The notes beneath the pieces are model-generated. The model made no database searches, was not told the origin of the DNA, and saw nothing but the letters and a program-made list of their open reading frames with translations. This document shows, piece by piece, positions 23,601 to 31,439 of a stretch of DNA of 64,000 nucleotides (positions within the stretch are counted from its first letter, which is position 1; each line of letters begins with the position of its first letter). This DNA is from Bettongia penicillata ogilbyi (taxonomy: Eukaryota; Chordata; Mammalia; Diprotodontia; Potoroidae). Made by a program: the position numbers and the translations under genes. The stretch lies in assembly GCA_023548195.1 (NCBI GenBank), contig JAJHZJ010000808.1, forward strand, positions 5,437,182-5,501,181, read 5' to 3'.

Positions 23601-23944
23601 GCAGTGTACTATGCCTAATGAGAAACCTGGCCTTACACTCTTTCTAACCTGATTCTCATTGGAACTTGTGTAGCTCGCACTCCAGGGTGCGTTTTTTTGG
23701 GCAGTATCTCTGTTTACTTGCAAAGCTTAGGTAGAGAATACGTTGGAATGGCAAAGTGTGAAAATGCTTAGCAAAACCAGAAAGCAGTATAAATGCAAAC
23801 TGCAGGTCTTTGTGAAACTGCTCTGTAGGTCTGTCTAGGTTCTCTAGGTTGATGGAATCAAGAAACAAGAATTATTGAATACTGTCACTCATTTCTCTTT
23901 GGCTTTGTTTTTACCTAGGTGCTGGTCAGCCAACAACATTGTGA
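782..23944 (+). CDS. LIMCH1: LIMCH1, C-terminal part (12 coding exons, 5' part outside window)
   Basis: Joined exons: 782-822, 3548-3631, 7342-7434, 9253-9357, 10483-10598, 13048-13175, 14284-14407, 15998-16075, 16889-16997, 19068-19170 and 23919-23944, with one more upstream exon possibly ending at base 12. Every junction has AG/GT and the phases chain without a stop, giving about 335 residues. Order: short Ser-rich exon, charged helical segment ([11 protein letters not shown] to RYYEEERKIIED), Ser/Pro-rich linker, one LIM domain (C-x2-C-x19-H-x2-C-x2-C-x2-C-x21-C-x2-C), C-terminus AGQPTTL. LMO7 is the close paralogue; the LIM spelling CGICK-x-QLG and the PTTL end fit LIMCH1, whereas LMO7 ends in PTAM. 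Known role of the family: actin stress-fibre and non-muscle myosin II regulation in the cytoplasm. The calponin-homology domain would lie upstream. Family membership is very sure; LIMCH1 over LMO7 is recalled from the known C-termini, not searched. Confidence 0.88.
1590..1665. repeat. C/T-rich low-complexity tract
   Basis: Imperfect TTTC/CTTT repeats grading into CCCTCC. The opposite strand is a pure purine tract. It directly precedes the MITE at 1686. Confidence 0.8.
1686..1829. mobile_element. hAT-like MITE, short copy (144 bp)
   Basis: The left end CAGGGGTGGGGAACCTGC is mirrored at the right end by GCAAGTTCCCCCCACCCCTG, a terminal inverted repeat starting CAGGGGTGGGGAAC. The body (CCTCAAGTG, GCCCTTTGAATCCAAAC) is shared with the longer copy at 11,884. 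No protein is encoded, so it would have been mobilised in trans by a hAT transposase. The flanking bases show no clear 8-bp duplication. Confidence 0.75.
3548..3631 (+). CDS. LIMCH1: LIMCH1 exon: start of charged helical segment
   Basis: The acceptor TTCTAAG ends at 3547 and the donor CAG|GTATGC starts at 3632. The exon has 84 nt, 28 whole codons, phase 0 at both ends. The peptide starts [16 protein letters not shown] and ends QERLLQ. The Glu/Arg/Gln composition predicts a long helix that continues straight into the next exon. It aligns by eye with the LMO7 segment WVWDQEEERKRQ. Confidence 0.92.
3705..3895 (+). mobile_element. MIR3-type SINE
   Basis: Diagnostic order: GGATCATAAATTTAAAGCTGG, GGACCTTAGAGGTCATC, TTACAGATGAGAAAAATGAG, CACAAAGCTAGTAAG, CTTCCAAATCCAG. 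This is the marsupial MIR3 pattern, diverged and without internal coding. Confidence 0.8.
4954..5266 (+). mobile_element. WSINE-type composite SINE (tRNA head plus unique tail)
   Basis: The tRNA-derived head (GGCAGCTGGATGGTGCAG, GAGTTCAAATC, GGGCAAGTCACTTAACC) is followed by a non-tRNA tail beginning near CATCTCCAGTCATCC and ending near ATGAAGGACAAACA. The tail recurs without its head at 14,881 and 59,285. The GTTCAAATC motif is the tRNA B-box-like promoter element. Confidence 0.82.
5785..6028 (+). mobile_element. tRNA-derived SINE, MIR-like tail
   Basis: Head CTAGGTGGTGCAGTGGATAA, B-box-like GAGTTCAAATCC, core GGGCAAGTCCC, then GGAGATGATAATAGCACC and GGGTCAAATGAGATAAT. This is the common marsupial SINE pattern. 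Confidence 0.8.
6560..6725 (+). mobile_element. MIR fragment
   Basis: TTTTGCAGATGAGAAAATTTAG, GGGTCGCACAGCGAGTAAG and the 3' part TCCTCTTCCAAGTC match the MIR core and 3' half. Confidence 0.7.
6831..6990 (-). mobile_element. L1/HAL1 3'-end fragment
   Basis: On the + strand, TTTATTTATTTTTAGTTTTCAACATTCACTTCC followed by C/T-rich sequence is the reverse complement of the 3' end seen again at 43,491. This copy is short and 5'-truncated. Confidence 0.55.
7342..7434 (+). CDS. LIMCH1: LIMCH1 exon: charged helix, continued
   Basis: The acceptor CTAACAG ends at 7341 and the donor GAG|GTAAGA starts at 7435. The exon has 93 nt, 31 codons, phase 0 at both ends. The peptide runs from [14 protein letters not shown] to [10 protein letters not shown]. 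About 60% of residues are Glu, Lys, Arg or Gln, typical of the helical or coiled-coil stretch shared by LIMCH1 and LMO7. Confidence 0.95.
8098..8200 (-). mobile_element. L2 3'-end fragment
   Basis: The + strand reads AAGCATTTATGAAGCACTTAC, TATGTACCAG, AAGTGCTAGG and CAAGGAGGTC, the reverse complement of the usual L2 tail. Confidence 0.65.
8425..8645 (+). mobile_element. MIR-family SINE
   Basis: GCATTTATATAATGCC, GGTTTGCAGAGCACTTTATA, CCCCATTTTATAGAAGAG, GGGTCACACAGCTCCTAAG and a 3' part with CTGAACTCAGACC match MIR in order and orientation. Confidence 0.78.
9253..9357 (+). CDS. LIMCH1: LIMCH1 exon: end of helix, start of Ser-rich linker
   Basis: The acceptor TTCCTTAG ends at 9252 and the donor GTG|GTGAGA starts at 9358. 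The exon has 105 nt, 35 codons, phase 0 at both ends. The peptide starts [16 protein letters not shown] and ends VTEGNGPV. The [13 protein letters not shown] stretch is a recognisable LIMCH1 signature. Confidence 0.95.
9358..10482 (+). other. LIMCH1 intron, 1.1 kb
   Basis: A diverged MIR-like block lies at about 9490-9765 (GAGGAGAAAAACTGAGAC, CTAGAATTCAAACCCAAGTC). Nothing is recognised in the rest. Confidence 0.5.
10483..10598 (+). CDS. LIMCH1: LIMCH1 exon: acidic linker
   Basis: The acceptor TTTCCTAG ends at 10482 and the donor AG|GTATGA starts at 10599. The exon has 116 nt: 38 codons plus two bases (AG) that join the next exon's C to give Ser. The peptide starts [16 protein letters not shown] and ends SDNLEETR. 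It is less conserved in character than the flanking exons and appears to be disordered linker. Confidence 0.88.
10722..10811. repeat. (AATAT)n pentanucleotide microsatellite
   Basis: About 90 bp, 18 tandem copies of a 5-bp A/T unit with no interruption. Perfect copies suggest it is young or polymorphic. It lies 123 bp downstream of a LIMCH1 donor site. Confidence 0.95.
11884..12102. mobile_element. hAT-like MITE, longer copy
   Basis: The left end CAGGAGTGGGGAATC pairs with GGTTTCCCCACCCCA near 12,086. It shares CCTCAAGTGGGGCCCTTTGA and ATCCAAACTTCACAGAA with the copy at 1686. The 8-bp CTCTAGAT lies immediately left (11,876-11,883) and again at 12,103-12,110, the duplication length expected for hAT. 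About 16 bases beyond the right inverted repeat are unexplained. Confidence 0.72.
13048..13175 (+). CDS. LIMCH1: LIMCH1 exon: Pro-rich linker
   Basis: The acceptor TTGTTAG ends at 13047 and the donor CAGG|GTAAG starts at 13176. The exon has 128 nt: one base completing Ser, 42 codons, then one base (G) carried forward. The peptide starts [11 protein letters not shown] and ends LNLELSQ. The internal KGIHQDHQL motif is a LIMCH1-like landmark. Confidence 0.9.
13323..13520 (+). mobile_element. tRNA-derived SINE
   Basis: GGGTTCAAATCCCAC is the B-box-like element; TCAGTTTCCTCATCTGTAAA and ATGCTTTGCAAAAT complete the usual order. Confidence 0.75.
13705..13865 (+). mobile_element. MIR3 fragment
   Basis: GAGCTAGAACGAACAA, AACCTCATTTTATTTAG, GAGGAAACTGATGCTCAGG and AATTGGTAGGAC follow MIR3 order, diverged. 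Confidence 0.6.
14284..14407 (+). CDS. LIMCH1: LIMCH1 exon: linker with SPSERRK
   Basis: A long T tract and TTCAG acceptor end at 14283; the donor AA|GTGAGT starts at 14408. The exon has 124 nt: two bases completing Asp, 40 codons, then AA carried forward to make Lys. The peptide starts [11 protein letters not shown] and ends VASPSERR. The motifs [12 protein letters not shown] and SPSERRK are typical of the LIMCH1 tail, and the latter resembles a phosphorylatable basic/Ser site. Confidence 0.93.
14659..14687. repeat. (AT)n microsatellite
   Basis: 29 bp of uninterrupted AT dinucleotide. Confidence 0.95.
14881..15039 (+). mobile_element. WSINE tail module without tRNA head
   Basis: It contains ATCTCCAGTCATCCAAATC, CCCTCCCTCACTTC, TTCACTTCCAAGTCA, GATGTCATGGTCCTC and AACAAAGGACAAATAC, matching the tail at 5090-5266. 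No tRNA-like head precedes it. Confidence 0.78.
15998..16075 (+). CDS. LIMCH1: LIMCH1 exon: Pro/Ser segment before the LIM domain
   Basis: The acceptor GTTTCAG ends at 15997 and the donor AACAG|GTACGA starts at 16076. The exon has 78 nt: G completing Lys, 25 codons, then AG carried forward. The peptide starts [11 protein letters not shown] and ends [12 protein letters not shown]. Its length is a multiple of three, so skipping it would keep the frame; alternative use is possible. Confidence 0.9.
16076..16888 (+). other. LIMCH1 intron, 0.8 kb
   Basis: It carries two short L2-like 3' ends on the + strand (CTTAATAAATGTTTGTTGAG near 16,470 and GGTGCTTAATAAATGCTTAT near 16,648). The rest is unique. 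Confidence 0.5.
16889..16997 (+). CDS. LIMCH1: LIMCH1 exon: first zinc finger of the LIM domain
   Basis: The acceptor CATCCAG ends at 16888 and the donor AGG|GTATGT starts at 16998. The exon has 109 nt: one base completing Arg, then 36 codons. The peptide starts [17 protein letters not shown] and ends FHIQCFR. It carries zinc ligands Cys, Cys, His and Cys (C-x2-C-x19-H-x2-C), the whole first LIM finger. Confidence 0.95.
16998..19067 (+). other. LIMCH1 intron splitting the LIM domain
   Basis: Intron of 2.1 kb between the two zinc fingers. A MIR3 fragment lies at about 18,100-18,235. The block 18,380-18,715 is open in two frames but not recognised. Nothing else is seen. Confidence 0.55.
18100..18235 (+). 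mobile_element. MIR3 fragment
   Basis: GGTCAGGTGATCTTCCCAG, AGAGTCACGAAACC and GGGATTTGAACTCAGGTC, followed by TTCCTGATTGTCAG, match the MIR3 3' half. Confidence 0.65.
19068..19170 (+). CDS. LIMCH1: LIMCH1 exon: second zinc finger of the LIM domain
   Basis: The acceptor TGGACAG ends at 19067 and the donor AA|GTAAGT starts at 19171. The exon has 103 nt: 34 codons plus one base carried forward. The peptide starts [14 protein letters not shown] and ends CNDCYMRSR. It carries the four Cys of the second finger (C-x2-C-x21-C-x2-C). Reading through the donor would add [10 protein letters not shown] and a stop, so intron retention would lose the native tail. Confidence 0.95.
19393..19635 (+). mobile_element. 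tRNA-derived SINE with internal A run
   Basis: GCTAGGTAGTGCAGTGCATA head, GAGTTCAAATTC B-box-like element, GGGACCTTGGACAAATCACT core, then TCAAATGAGATAATATTTG. An A run of about 20 bases splits its 3' end from GCTTTGCAAACC. Confidence 0.8.
19649..19890 (+). mobile_element. tRNA-derived SINE, second tandem copy
   Basis: TTGGTATAGTGGATAGAATG head, TATGACCCTGGACAAGTCAC core, CAACTGTAAAATGGGGGCAA and GTGCCTGCTACATAGTAAAC tail. It lies directly after the previous SINE in the same orientation. Confidence 0.8.
20340..20555 (+). mobile_element. MAR1-type SINE
   Basis: After the tRNA-like part (GGGCAAGTCACTTAGCCC) come GAGAAGGAAATAGC and AAGAAAACCCCCAAATGAG, then a tail ending CTGGACAACAATAAA. This is the MAR1 pattern also seen at 36,955, 48,297 and 58,775. 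Confidence 0.8.
20565..20690 (+). mobile_element. MIR fragment
   Basis: AAGGAAACTGAGGCCTTAGAG, TTGCCCAAGATAACTGG and CGGCTCTTTCCACT match the MIR core and 3' end. Confidence 0.6.
20833..20847 (+). promoter_or_regulatory. Candidate CTCF binding motif
   Basis: ACACCAGAGGGCGGT matches the CTCF core CCASYAGRKGGCRSY at 14 of 15 positions; only the first base differs. It lies in repeat-poor DNA of the last LIMCH1 intron. Binding is inferred. Confidence 0.45.
21548..21562 (+). promoter_or_regulatory. Second, weaker CTCF-like motif
   Basis: TCAGAAGAGGGCACT matches the same consensus at 13 of 15 positions, in the same orientation, 715 bp downstream of the first motif. Confidence 0.3.
21880..22060 (+). 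mobile_element. MIR3 fragment
   Basis: CTAGAGTTCGGGGAGGCTTC, GAATAGGGATTTGAACACAAG and TCTGATTCCTTAGCC follow MIR3 order, diverged. Confidence 0.5.
23300..23512 (+). mobile_element. tRNA-derived SINE / MIR
   Basis: TGTGACCCTTAAGTCACTT, GCCTCAGTTTCCTTGTCTG and AAAGCCCTCTGCGAACTTTA give the usual order. It ends near a TTATCA tail. Confidence 0.72.
23919..23944 (+). CDS. LIMCH1: LIMCH1 terminal coding exon (AGQPTTL, stop)
   Basis: The acceptor TTTTTACCTAG ends at 23918. The first two bases GT complete Ser with the A of the previous exon, then seven codons AGQPTTL and TGA at 23942-23944. This matches the expected LIMCH1 C-terminus. TTL is of the S/T-x-hydrophobic type bound by class I PDZ domains; that function is inferred. 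The exon continues into the 3' UTR. Confidence 0.93.
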
Positions 23945-26855
23945 CATGGTTTTCACTCTTACGTATCACCTCCCACAGCTCCCTTTGGGGATGTCCTGGA
24001 CAATCGCGTACAAATGCCCATATTTGTGGGGCTTCATGGCACTCGTTTAATTTTTAAAAAGCTATACTAAGAGGCTGTGTCTGTTCCTTTATAGCGCAAT
24101 GTATGTTTGTGTTTTCTTTTTTTTTTCCTTTTTGCATTTGCACAGTATCTCTTGAGAATATTGAGTTGTTTGGATCCCGAATCCTTCAGAAAGTTGTGTG
24201 GGGGTTTTGGGGGGGTGGGGTTTGATTGTTTTTTGGTAAGGCAAGATACGTTAATGATTTAAAATGTGATATTATCCTCTTCGGGAATTACGATTTTAAA
24301 AATGCAATAAAACCTTTTGTTTTGAAATTTCCAGAAGCTAAACATGTTAAGTTTACAAAACTGAACTATAGAAAGTGCAGGACATGCCAATGTAAGATGA
24401 GCACTCTGCTGAGGGAGCATCTGATTAATACATTTCTGAACTAAAAATCACAGAAAGGGATTTTCTGTTACTGAGCTATAACCTTTTTTTGTACAAAGAT
24501 ACTAGTTTAATAATACATACTGTCATTCTGAACCTTTTGTGTTCTGTTCCTTTCAAGGGCAGGCCCATAAATTATTGCGCCATTAACATTCATGTACTTT
24601 CAAAGTTATATCATTAATGTAGATTATTCTGTCAAATAAAGAGAACTCTTGTAAAGCCTGCTGGGCCTGTACTGACTGAATGGAGGCATTTCCCAAGAGG
24701 ATGAGAAAGCGAGATGAGATTATTTCAGTCGGTCTTTTTTCTGGATTATTGCAGTACTGTACTCTTCGAATAGGAGAGACGGAAAAGGAAGCTGCCTGTC
24801 TCCCAACAAACAGGACGTCAATAACAAGGATTGCATGATGTTGGTCACTTATCATTTACAGCATTTCCAGGAAAAAAAGCAGAAGTTGTCACATGTCAGT
24901 CTAGGAGAAAGCATCATATGCCTTGGGTACCTGGTGCCATATATGTACAGAGATAAGCTGTGAGAATCTCTGCTGCTATCACTTAAAAAGGATGCGATAA
25001 TGGGTGATATTTCACTGACTTCTGTGTGACCATTAAGATCCCACAGTTCACACTGTACCTTGTCCATTGTAATGGCTGTTTGCATGTTCCCCTTCACTCT
25101 CTTCTTCATTGTCAAGAGTTCCAGCTATTAATCATGGAGAACTTTAACCAGGAATTGATTTGCTGTTCTCTTAACTCCATGTGTCACATAATGAATTCCA
25201 GCTGGCTGAAGAAAGGAGAAAGTTGTTTAAAATCCTCATTTTAACTTTCCTGGGATTTTTTTTCTCTTTAAAATTAGGGGTGGGAAGGGAGGGCAGGGGA
25301 GGAGCAGGTGGTATTGGGACACCTATTTATTCTGCCTTAAAATCATGTTAAATTAATAAAGATTTGTTGCGGATGTAGAGGATGAACCCATTCATGGTAT
25401 GTTACTGTATTAGTAAACGGGATATAAAGTGGATGTTTATTAGATAAGCAATAATTTTTCTATGTGTTATTTGATATAGCTAGCAACTATTTATTTACAT
25501 GCTATGCTAGATGGTCCTTTGCATGCCAGTGCTTGTGCAGAATTTCTCCTCGGTCACTGAAGGTATTTTTACTACATTGTCATTTGGAAATGTTGTTGGA
25601 TTGAACCTTACACATCATTTCATTAAAATTGTGCCTTAGAAAATGCAAAGCTATTGCACATAGTCAGTAATGACTTACGGATACAGTGAATTCAAGAGGA
25701 ACGAAGTCATTACTGAGACCTTCAGTTCCCGAGACTCCTCCTGGTAGTGGTTGCTGTTTTACAAAAATGAAAAAAAAAAATAGTTTTGGAAATGTACAGA
25801 TATTCGGTTCAATATTTTGATTAGCCATCTGCATGTTTTATTGTTAGATATTTTGATAATGTTGATGTTTACATTTTGCATGGTGTTCACAGAGTACTCT
25901 CCCACGGTAATGCACAAAACATGCACAATTTCATCATTCGTAACCGATTTTTATAGAGCCCTTTTTACCTATGAAACTCCATCCGTTACATAAGGAATAC
26001 ATGAATATTGCACATTCTTTTCTGGTTCCCACAGCCTCATTTATACATTTTCCTTAGTCTCATCATACATTTATTGAAGCTAGAATCCAGTCAAGAAAAA
26101 TAAAGACCCATTTTCCAACCACAAGATGTATTTTTTTCGTAATGAACTCTAGTCACCAGCACAGAATAATCTCCAGCATTCTAAATTCTAATTGCCAACT
26201 GTTCCTATTTGTATTTGATTTATATTTCATTTGGAATCTGTTACATGGCATTTTAGAAAGCCTAGGCCTTTTTTTTTCTCCTATTCAACATAATAAGTAT
26301 GAAGATTACTTGTTAAATGATCTCGGAGATCCCATGGGGAGAAGAAAAAAAAGCAATGCTTTACTACACTGGGTTGTAATATATATGTGTGTTTAGTTTT
26401 AGAATGAAACAAAGAAAAGAAGAAAAGTAAATGATTTATTATTCTTGTGGAAAGATGAGTTTTAATTTTTTTAGATCCTCCAAAAGCTGTTTCCTTCTCA
26501 TTCTTCAGAAAACATGGATAACTTCACTATAACTGTGTATGTGTATTTCACTGTCAGACTTTCATGGTGTTTCCTCACTCTTTCTATGTAGTGTTATTAA
26601 TACAAACCATACTGTAGTTATCTATTTGAAGCATCAAAGTTAATGAAGTAAAAGGACCTACATCATATGCAAGACCAGCCAGAAGAATAATTGCTGTTCT
26701 AGGTTGGCTAATGTGCTATATCAGTTACACTAACCTTCATTTACAATATTTATTCTCAAAATGCCTCTGAGGAGTAGCAAAAAGTTGTCTAAAATGCAAC
26801 AGCTTTTATAGTAAATGTACATTTATAAATAAAATACTCAAATGAATTTTGGTGT
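23945..26855 (+). other. LIMCH1: LIMCH1 3' UTR
   Basis: This AT-rich stretch of about 2.9 kb follows the LIMCH1 stop codon. It contains no recognisable SINE or LINE, in contrast to the introns before it and the intergenic DNA after it, where an L2 starts near 26,925. AATAAA hexamers occur at 24306, 24635, 25355, 26099 and 26828. The last is followed by GT-rich sequence (GGTGTCC, GGTTTATGGGG), which makes about 26,855 the best guess for the distal cleavage site. Confidence 0.7.
26828..26833 (+). terminator. LIMCH1: Distal poly(A) signal of LIMCH1
   Basis: AATAAA within ATAAATAAAATACTC, followed within 20-50 bases by G/T-rich sequence. It is the last hexamer before repeat-dense intergenic DNA starts. 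Proximal hexamers at 24306, 24635, 25355 and 26099 could give shorter 3' UTRs. Confidence 0.55.
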
Positions 26856-26924
26856 CCTACTGGTTTATGGGGCTATGTTTAGTTTCTTCTGGGAATTGAA
26901 AATTCATTTCTTATCTGCCTCAGA

Positions 26925-27510
26925 TCTCTTCCCACTCCAGTCCATGTTCCTCTCAGCTCCCAAAATGATTTTTCTAAAGTACAGGCCTGACTATGTGCCC
27001 ACCCCACCCCTAACTCAATAAACTCCAGGGACTCCCTATTATTTCCAAGATCAAATCTAAAATCCTTTGTTTTGGCATGTAAAACTCTTTACAATTGACC
27101 CAAATCATCTCTTTCCTTCCCCATACTCTATTATCCATCCATACTGGCTTTCTAGCTGCTAGCTGTCTTCCATATTGTCCCACTGTGGCCCATGCCTAAA
27201 AGGCCCTCCCTCCCAGCCTCCAATTCTGAGAATCTCTAGTTTCCTCCAAGAACCATCTCAAGCAACACCTCCTCCAGGAGGCCTTTCATGCTACCCTCAT
27301 CTGCCAGTGCCACAGAGCCCTCCCCTCTAAGGGGATCTATCTCATCTATTCTTTATTCAGCTTGTCCTGATATACATGTGTTATCTCTCCCATTCAAAGG
27401 TAAGCTCCTTGAGGGCTGTGGGACTCTCCTTGCTTTTTCCTTGTATCTCCAGCACTTATTCCAAGGCCTGGCTCTTAAACATTTTATAAATGCTTATGGT
27501 TTGATTGGGT
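26925..27510 (+). mobile_element. L2 LINE 3' end
   Basis: TTTCTAAAGTACAGGCCTGA, ACTCAATAAACTCCAGGGAC, GGTAAGCTCCTTGAGGGCTG and TATAAATGCTTATGG are L2 3'-end landmarks in order. No intact reverse transcriptase remains. It begins about 70 bp after the estimated LIMCH1 3' end. Confidence 0.82.
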
Positions 27511-28254
27511 TGTTGCAGAACCCCTCTGACTTGGCACAATTGGATGGAAGATATCAATGAAGGAAAATCATTTCGGATAACTCCTACTCTGACCTTTTTG
27601 TGTGAGATCCTTCCATGGAGGGAAAAAGCCCTTCCAGGAGCTTCTCATTGCCCCAGATGACCATATAGACAACTAAATCTCTGTGGAGTCACAATCCATG
27701 TAGAAATGAAATGGGAATTGATCTTTATCTGGGAGATTGCCCCCTTCAACACTGATCATTGAGACTTGATGTCCTTCCAGCTTCCTTAAAGTTCTCCTGA
27801 CTCCTCTTTCCTTCCCCAGCCTATCACCCTCACACACCTTACACAAGAATTCTTAGAACTTGAGTAACTCAGCTTAGTTAAACATGATGGTCAGAAGCTG
27901 CACCCACCCCACTCCAAGTCCCTATGTATTTCTTTTAGTTGCTCTAAAAGTATTATTTTGTCCATTTGTGAATTTTTGAAGCCATTAAGATGATTTGTAG
28001 TATAGTATGGTATAGTACTATACACCAAGAATTAAAAGTATGTCCATTCAACTGGGAGTACCTCTTAGCAACAAAGAAAACTGTAGCCTTCTGAGTGCTA
28101 TTTCCACAAACAATATTCCTATTAAAGCAAAGCTTAGCATCTAACAAGTTGTATTAGACCTGGTCTAATTATAGACAACATGGCATATGTCCTATAAGAC
28201 CTGAAGTGTGCCAAATTTAAACGCATAATAAGCCATTGTCATTGTCCTCAATAC

Positions 28255-28885
28255 TTAAGTTAGTGGAATATTTAGAGAAGAAAACAACCAGGTTGGAAAT
28301 GGCTCTCAAGACAATGCCATACAAGGATGGGTTGATGGAACTGAGAATGGATAGCCTCAAGGAGAGGACACTGAGGGGTCAGAGGGGAGCATAGCTATCA
28401 TCAAATACTAGAAGAGCTTTAATGTGAAAAATCCTACTAAACTTGCTTTGCTTGGCCTTAAGGTGGAAGTAGGAGCAACAGGTGGATGTCAAAGAGGTTT
28501 TGACCAGAGACAATTTGAGTCTTTGTGCTTAGCACATTGCGTGGCACGTAGCCACTTCATCAACGCTGGTTGACTTAGGGCTGCCCCAAAAATAGAATGG
28601 GTCCCCTCACAACCTCAGAAACTTACAAGTGACCTCAGGGATTACCTGTTCCAACGTGGACCTGAATCATCATCTTAGCAACATCACTGACAAAGGGGTG
28701 ATGCAGTCTCTGTTGGTAGACATTTGCCTTTAAGCAAAATATTCTTCAAATCACTAGAGTAAGGGAGGACTGACTGAGCTCCTTTGCCAGGAATGTGGGA
28801 GAAAGGATCCAGTACAATTCAGATCTAATGACCTCGGAGATCCCTTCTTGGATTGAGATACTGGGATTCTGTGACTGATTTTCTT
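28255..28885 (+). mobile_element. L3/CR1-like LINE 3' end, interrupted
   Basis: GACAATGCCATACAAGGATG, GGATAGCCTCAAGGAGAGGA and GCAACAGGTGGATGTCAAAG, then after a gap of about 170 bp GACCTCGGAGATCCCTTCTT and GGGATTCTGTGACTG. The last is the CR1-type 3' tail. The middle (28,545-28,715) is not recognised and may be an insertion. Confidence 0.65.
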
Positions 28886-29269
28886 TGTGCTGCTTCCAGC
28901 TGCTACCCAATTATCTTCCTACTGTGAGTCATGCTGGGAAATACATCAAGAACTGGCTAGGCAGCCCATTTCCCTTTAGCAGTACATCAGGCTAAGTAAG
29001 GAAAACGTGGCTTCAGGAGTGACTAATCACTTGGTCATCATGGTGGTGGTTGGTGTTTGTAACATTTCATGTGTTGGACTTATACAGCAGAAAAAATGAT
29101 TTATTAAATACCTGCCTGAGTGCACAATTGAGTTAAAACTGCCTGCTGGGGATTAAAATCTATATTTTTTGTGGTTAGATGTATAAAAAGGCCCATGGAC
29201 CTCCATAAAACACGGTCATCAAATGGTCTTTTTGGCAATCAAAGCATATTTCTCACAAAAGGTCAAAGC

Positions 29270-29485
29270 TTGTATAATGGATAGAGTACTAGAATTGGAA
29301 TCTGGAAGACTTGGGTTTGAATCTAGCCTTATAACTGTGCAACCCTAGTTACTTAACGTCTCTGAGCATGTTCCTACATCAATAAAATTGGGATAATAAC
29401 ACCTACTTCAGAGAGTTTGTTTTTGCAAGGATCGAACAATATATGTAAAGTAATTTGCCAGCCATAAAAGCTAAACAGTGAACTA
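29270..29485 (+). mobile_element. tRNA-derived SINE
   Basis: AATGGATAGAGTACTAGAAT head, GGGTTTGAATCTAGCC, GCAACCCTAGTTACTTAACG and GGGATAATAACACCTACTTC follow the usual order. Confidence 0.78.
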
Positions 29486-29577
29486 GGGAAGGGCAAGATA
29501 TGCAATTACTTCAGTAATTCAAGGAGGAGTGATTTTTATCTCCATGGATATTTCTTTATTTTCATATACCACTGTCA

Positions 29578-29750
29578 TTTCATAGACTAAAGTTGGAAGG
29601 GACCTCACAGGTGATCTGGTCCAATCCTATCATTTTACAGATGAGGAAGAATAGTTGAAGTAACTTGCCCAAGGTCATATATAGGTAGTAAAACATGGAT
29701 TCAAATCCAGGTTCTCTGCCTGATGATTCAATACTCTTTCCACTACCCAT
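29578..29750 (+). mobile_element. MIR3 SINE
   Basis: TTGGAAGGGACCTCACAGG, CATTTTACAGATGAGGAAGA, ACTTGCCCAAGGTCATA and ATTCAAATCCAGG match MIR3. Confidence 0.8.
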
Positions 29751-29765
29751 ATCCATCCTCAATGT

Positions 29766-30385
<620 letters not shown>

Positions 30386-30600
30386 ACTACTCCTGGGAGT
30401 CAGGAGAAACCTTCCTCTGACACCAACTATGTGACCCTGAGCAAATCATTTTACCTCTTCACTTTCCTAATCTGTAAAATGCATCTGATAATTCTTGTCA
30501 TCAAAGGATCAAATGAGGCAATGTGTTTAATGAACTTTTCAAACCTTAAAGTTTATTGGGGAGTGGTAGCAACAGTTGGAATAGTAAGTGGTCATTTATG
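30386..30600 (+). mobile_element. tRNA-derived SINE, head missing
   Basis: GGGAGTCAGGAGAAACCTTC, TATGTGACCCTGAGCAAATC, CTAATCTGTAAAATGCATC and ATCAAATGAGGCAATG are the middle and 3' part of the common SINE. Its tRNA head is replaced by the purine tract. Confidence 0.65.
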
Positions 30601-31047
30601 AATTCCAGTGCCCAACCGGTCAAAAGGGTCTTTTATCAGATCCTTACTTAAAATTTTGCCAGCTTGGGAGGATTATTCAGAGTTTGTGTTCTGTGGTTGT
30701 GCAGGAATCAAAGGTCACCTTCACAGATGAAAGATGAGACATCCATCAGAAAAGGACATTAGTGAAGGCAGAATCTGAGGAAGAAAGACAGGAGGCAGCT
30801 TGATTTGGAGCACAGGTCCTAGGTTCAAATCCCAGCTCCTTTCCTTACTGCATCTAATTAGAAACTCTCCTTTCCCTCTACTAGCAGCTCAGGAACCACC
30901 TTCTGCATGAAGGCTTCCCAGAGCCTTTCCTCCCTCCTCCAAAAACTACTAGTACCTTCCCTCTCAAGCCATTCTGTTTTTATTTTTATCTATTTGCTTA
31001 AGGCTTAATCTGGATGCAGTATGTATATTTATATTTAATCTACAAAA

Positions 31048-31258
31048 GGTGGCTAGAAGGCTCAGTGGATAGAGTGCTGGAAATCAAGAAGTCCTGAGTT
31101 CAAATCCAGCCTCAGATACTTTCTGTGTGACCCTGGGCAAGAAACTTAACTGCTCTTAGTTTCTGCAACTGTAAAATGGGAAAATAATAGCACTTGCTTT
31201 CCAGAGCTGTTATGAGCATAAAATAAGAAAATCACAATATAAATGCTAGCTATTATTA
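31048..31258 (+). mobile_element. tRNA-derived SINE inside L2
   Basis: AGGCTCAGTGGATAGAGTGC, GAGTTCAAATCCAGCC, GTGACCCTGGGCAAGAAAC, AATGGGAAAATAATAGCAC and AATGCTAGCTATTATTA cover the full SINE. Confidence 0.82.
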
Positions 31259-31350
31259 TATATCACATATATATGTGGATAACCTATATCATATGTATGT
31301 GTGTATATATGTATACAATCTATATATAATATATACTTATCAGTATATGA
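31258..31350. repeat. TA/TG-rich low-complexity tract
   Basis: Alternating TATATG/TGTGTA sequence at the 3' end of the SINE, likely an expanded SINE tail. Confidence 0.7.
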
Positions 31351-31439
31351 CATATACAGAACATGAATTCCTTGAGGCAAAGTACTATTACAATTTTGCA
31401 TGTCCAGTTCCTAGCAAAGAGGAGATGCCTATCGATTGA

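Larger units (their letters stand above)
19171..23918 (+). other. Last LIMCH1 intron, 4.7 kb
   Basis: It holds two tandem SINEs (19,393-19,890), a MAR1-type SINE (about 20,340), MIR (about 20,565), MIR3 (about 21,880) and a SINE (about 23,300). The stretch 20,700-21,870 is repeat-poor and carries two CTCF-like motifs. 22,060-23,290 has nothing recognised. Confidence 0.55.

Noticed and set aside
782..23944. LMO7 instead of LIMCH1
   Set aside because: The two are paralogues with similar LIM domains. LMO7 has WVWDQEEERKRQ in the helix and ends in PTAM; this gene has [12 protein letters not shown], the CGICK LIM spelling and ends PTTL, as LIMCH1 does.
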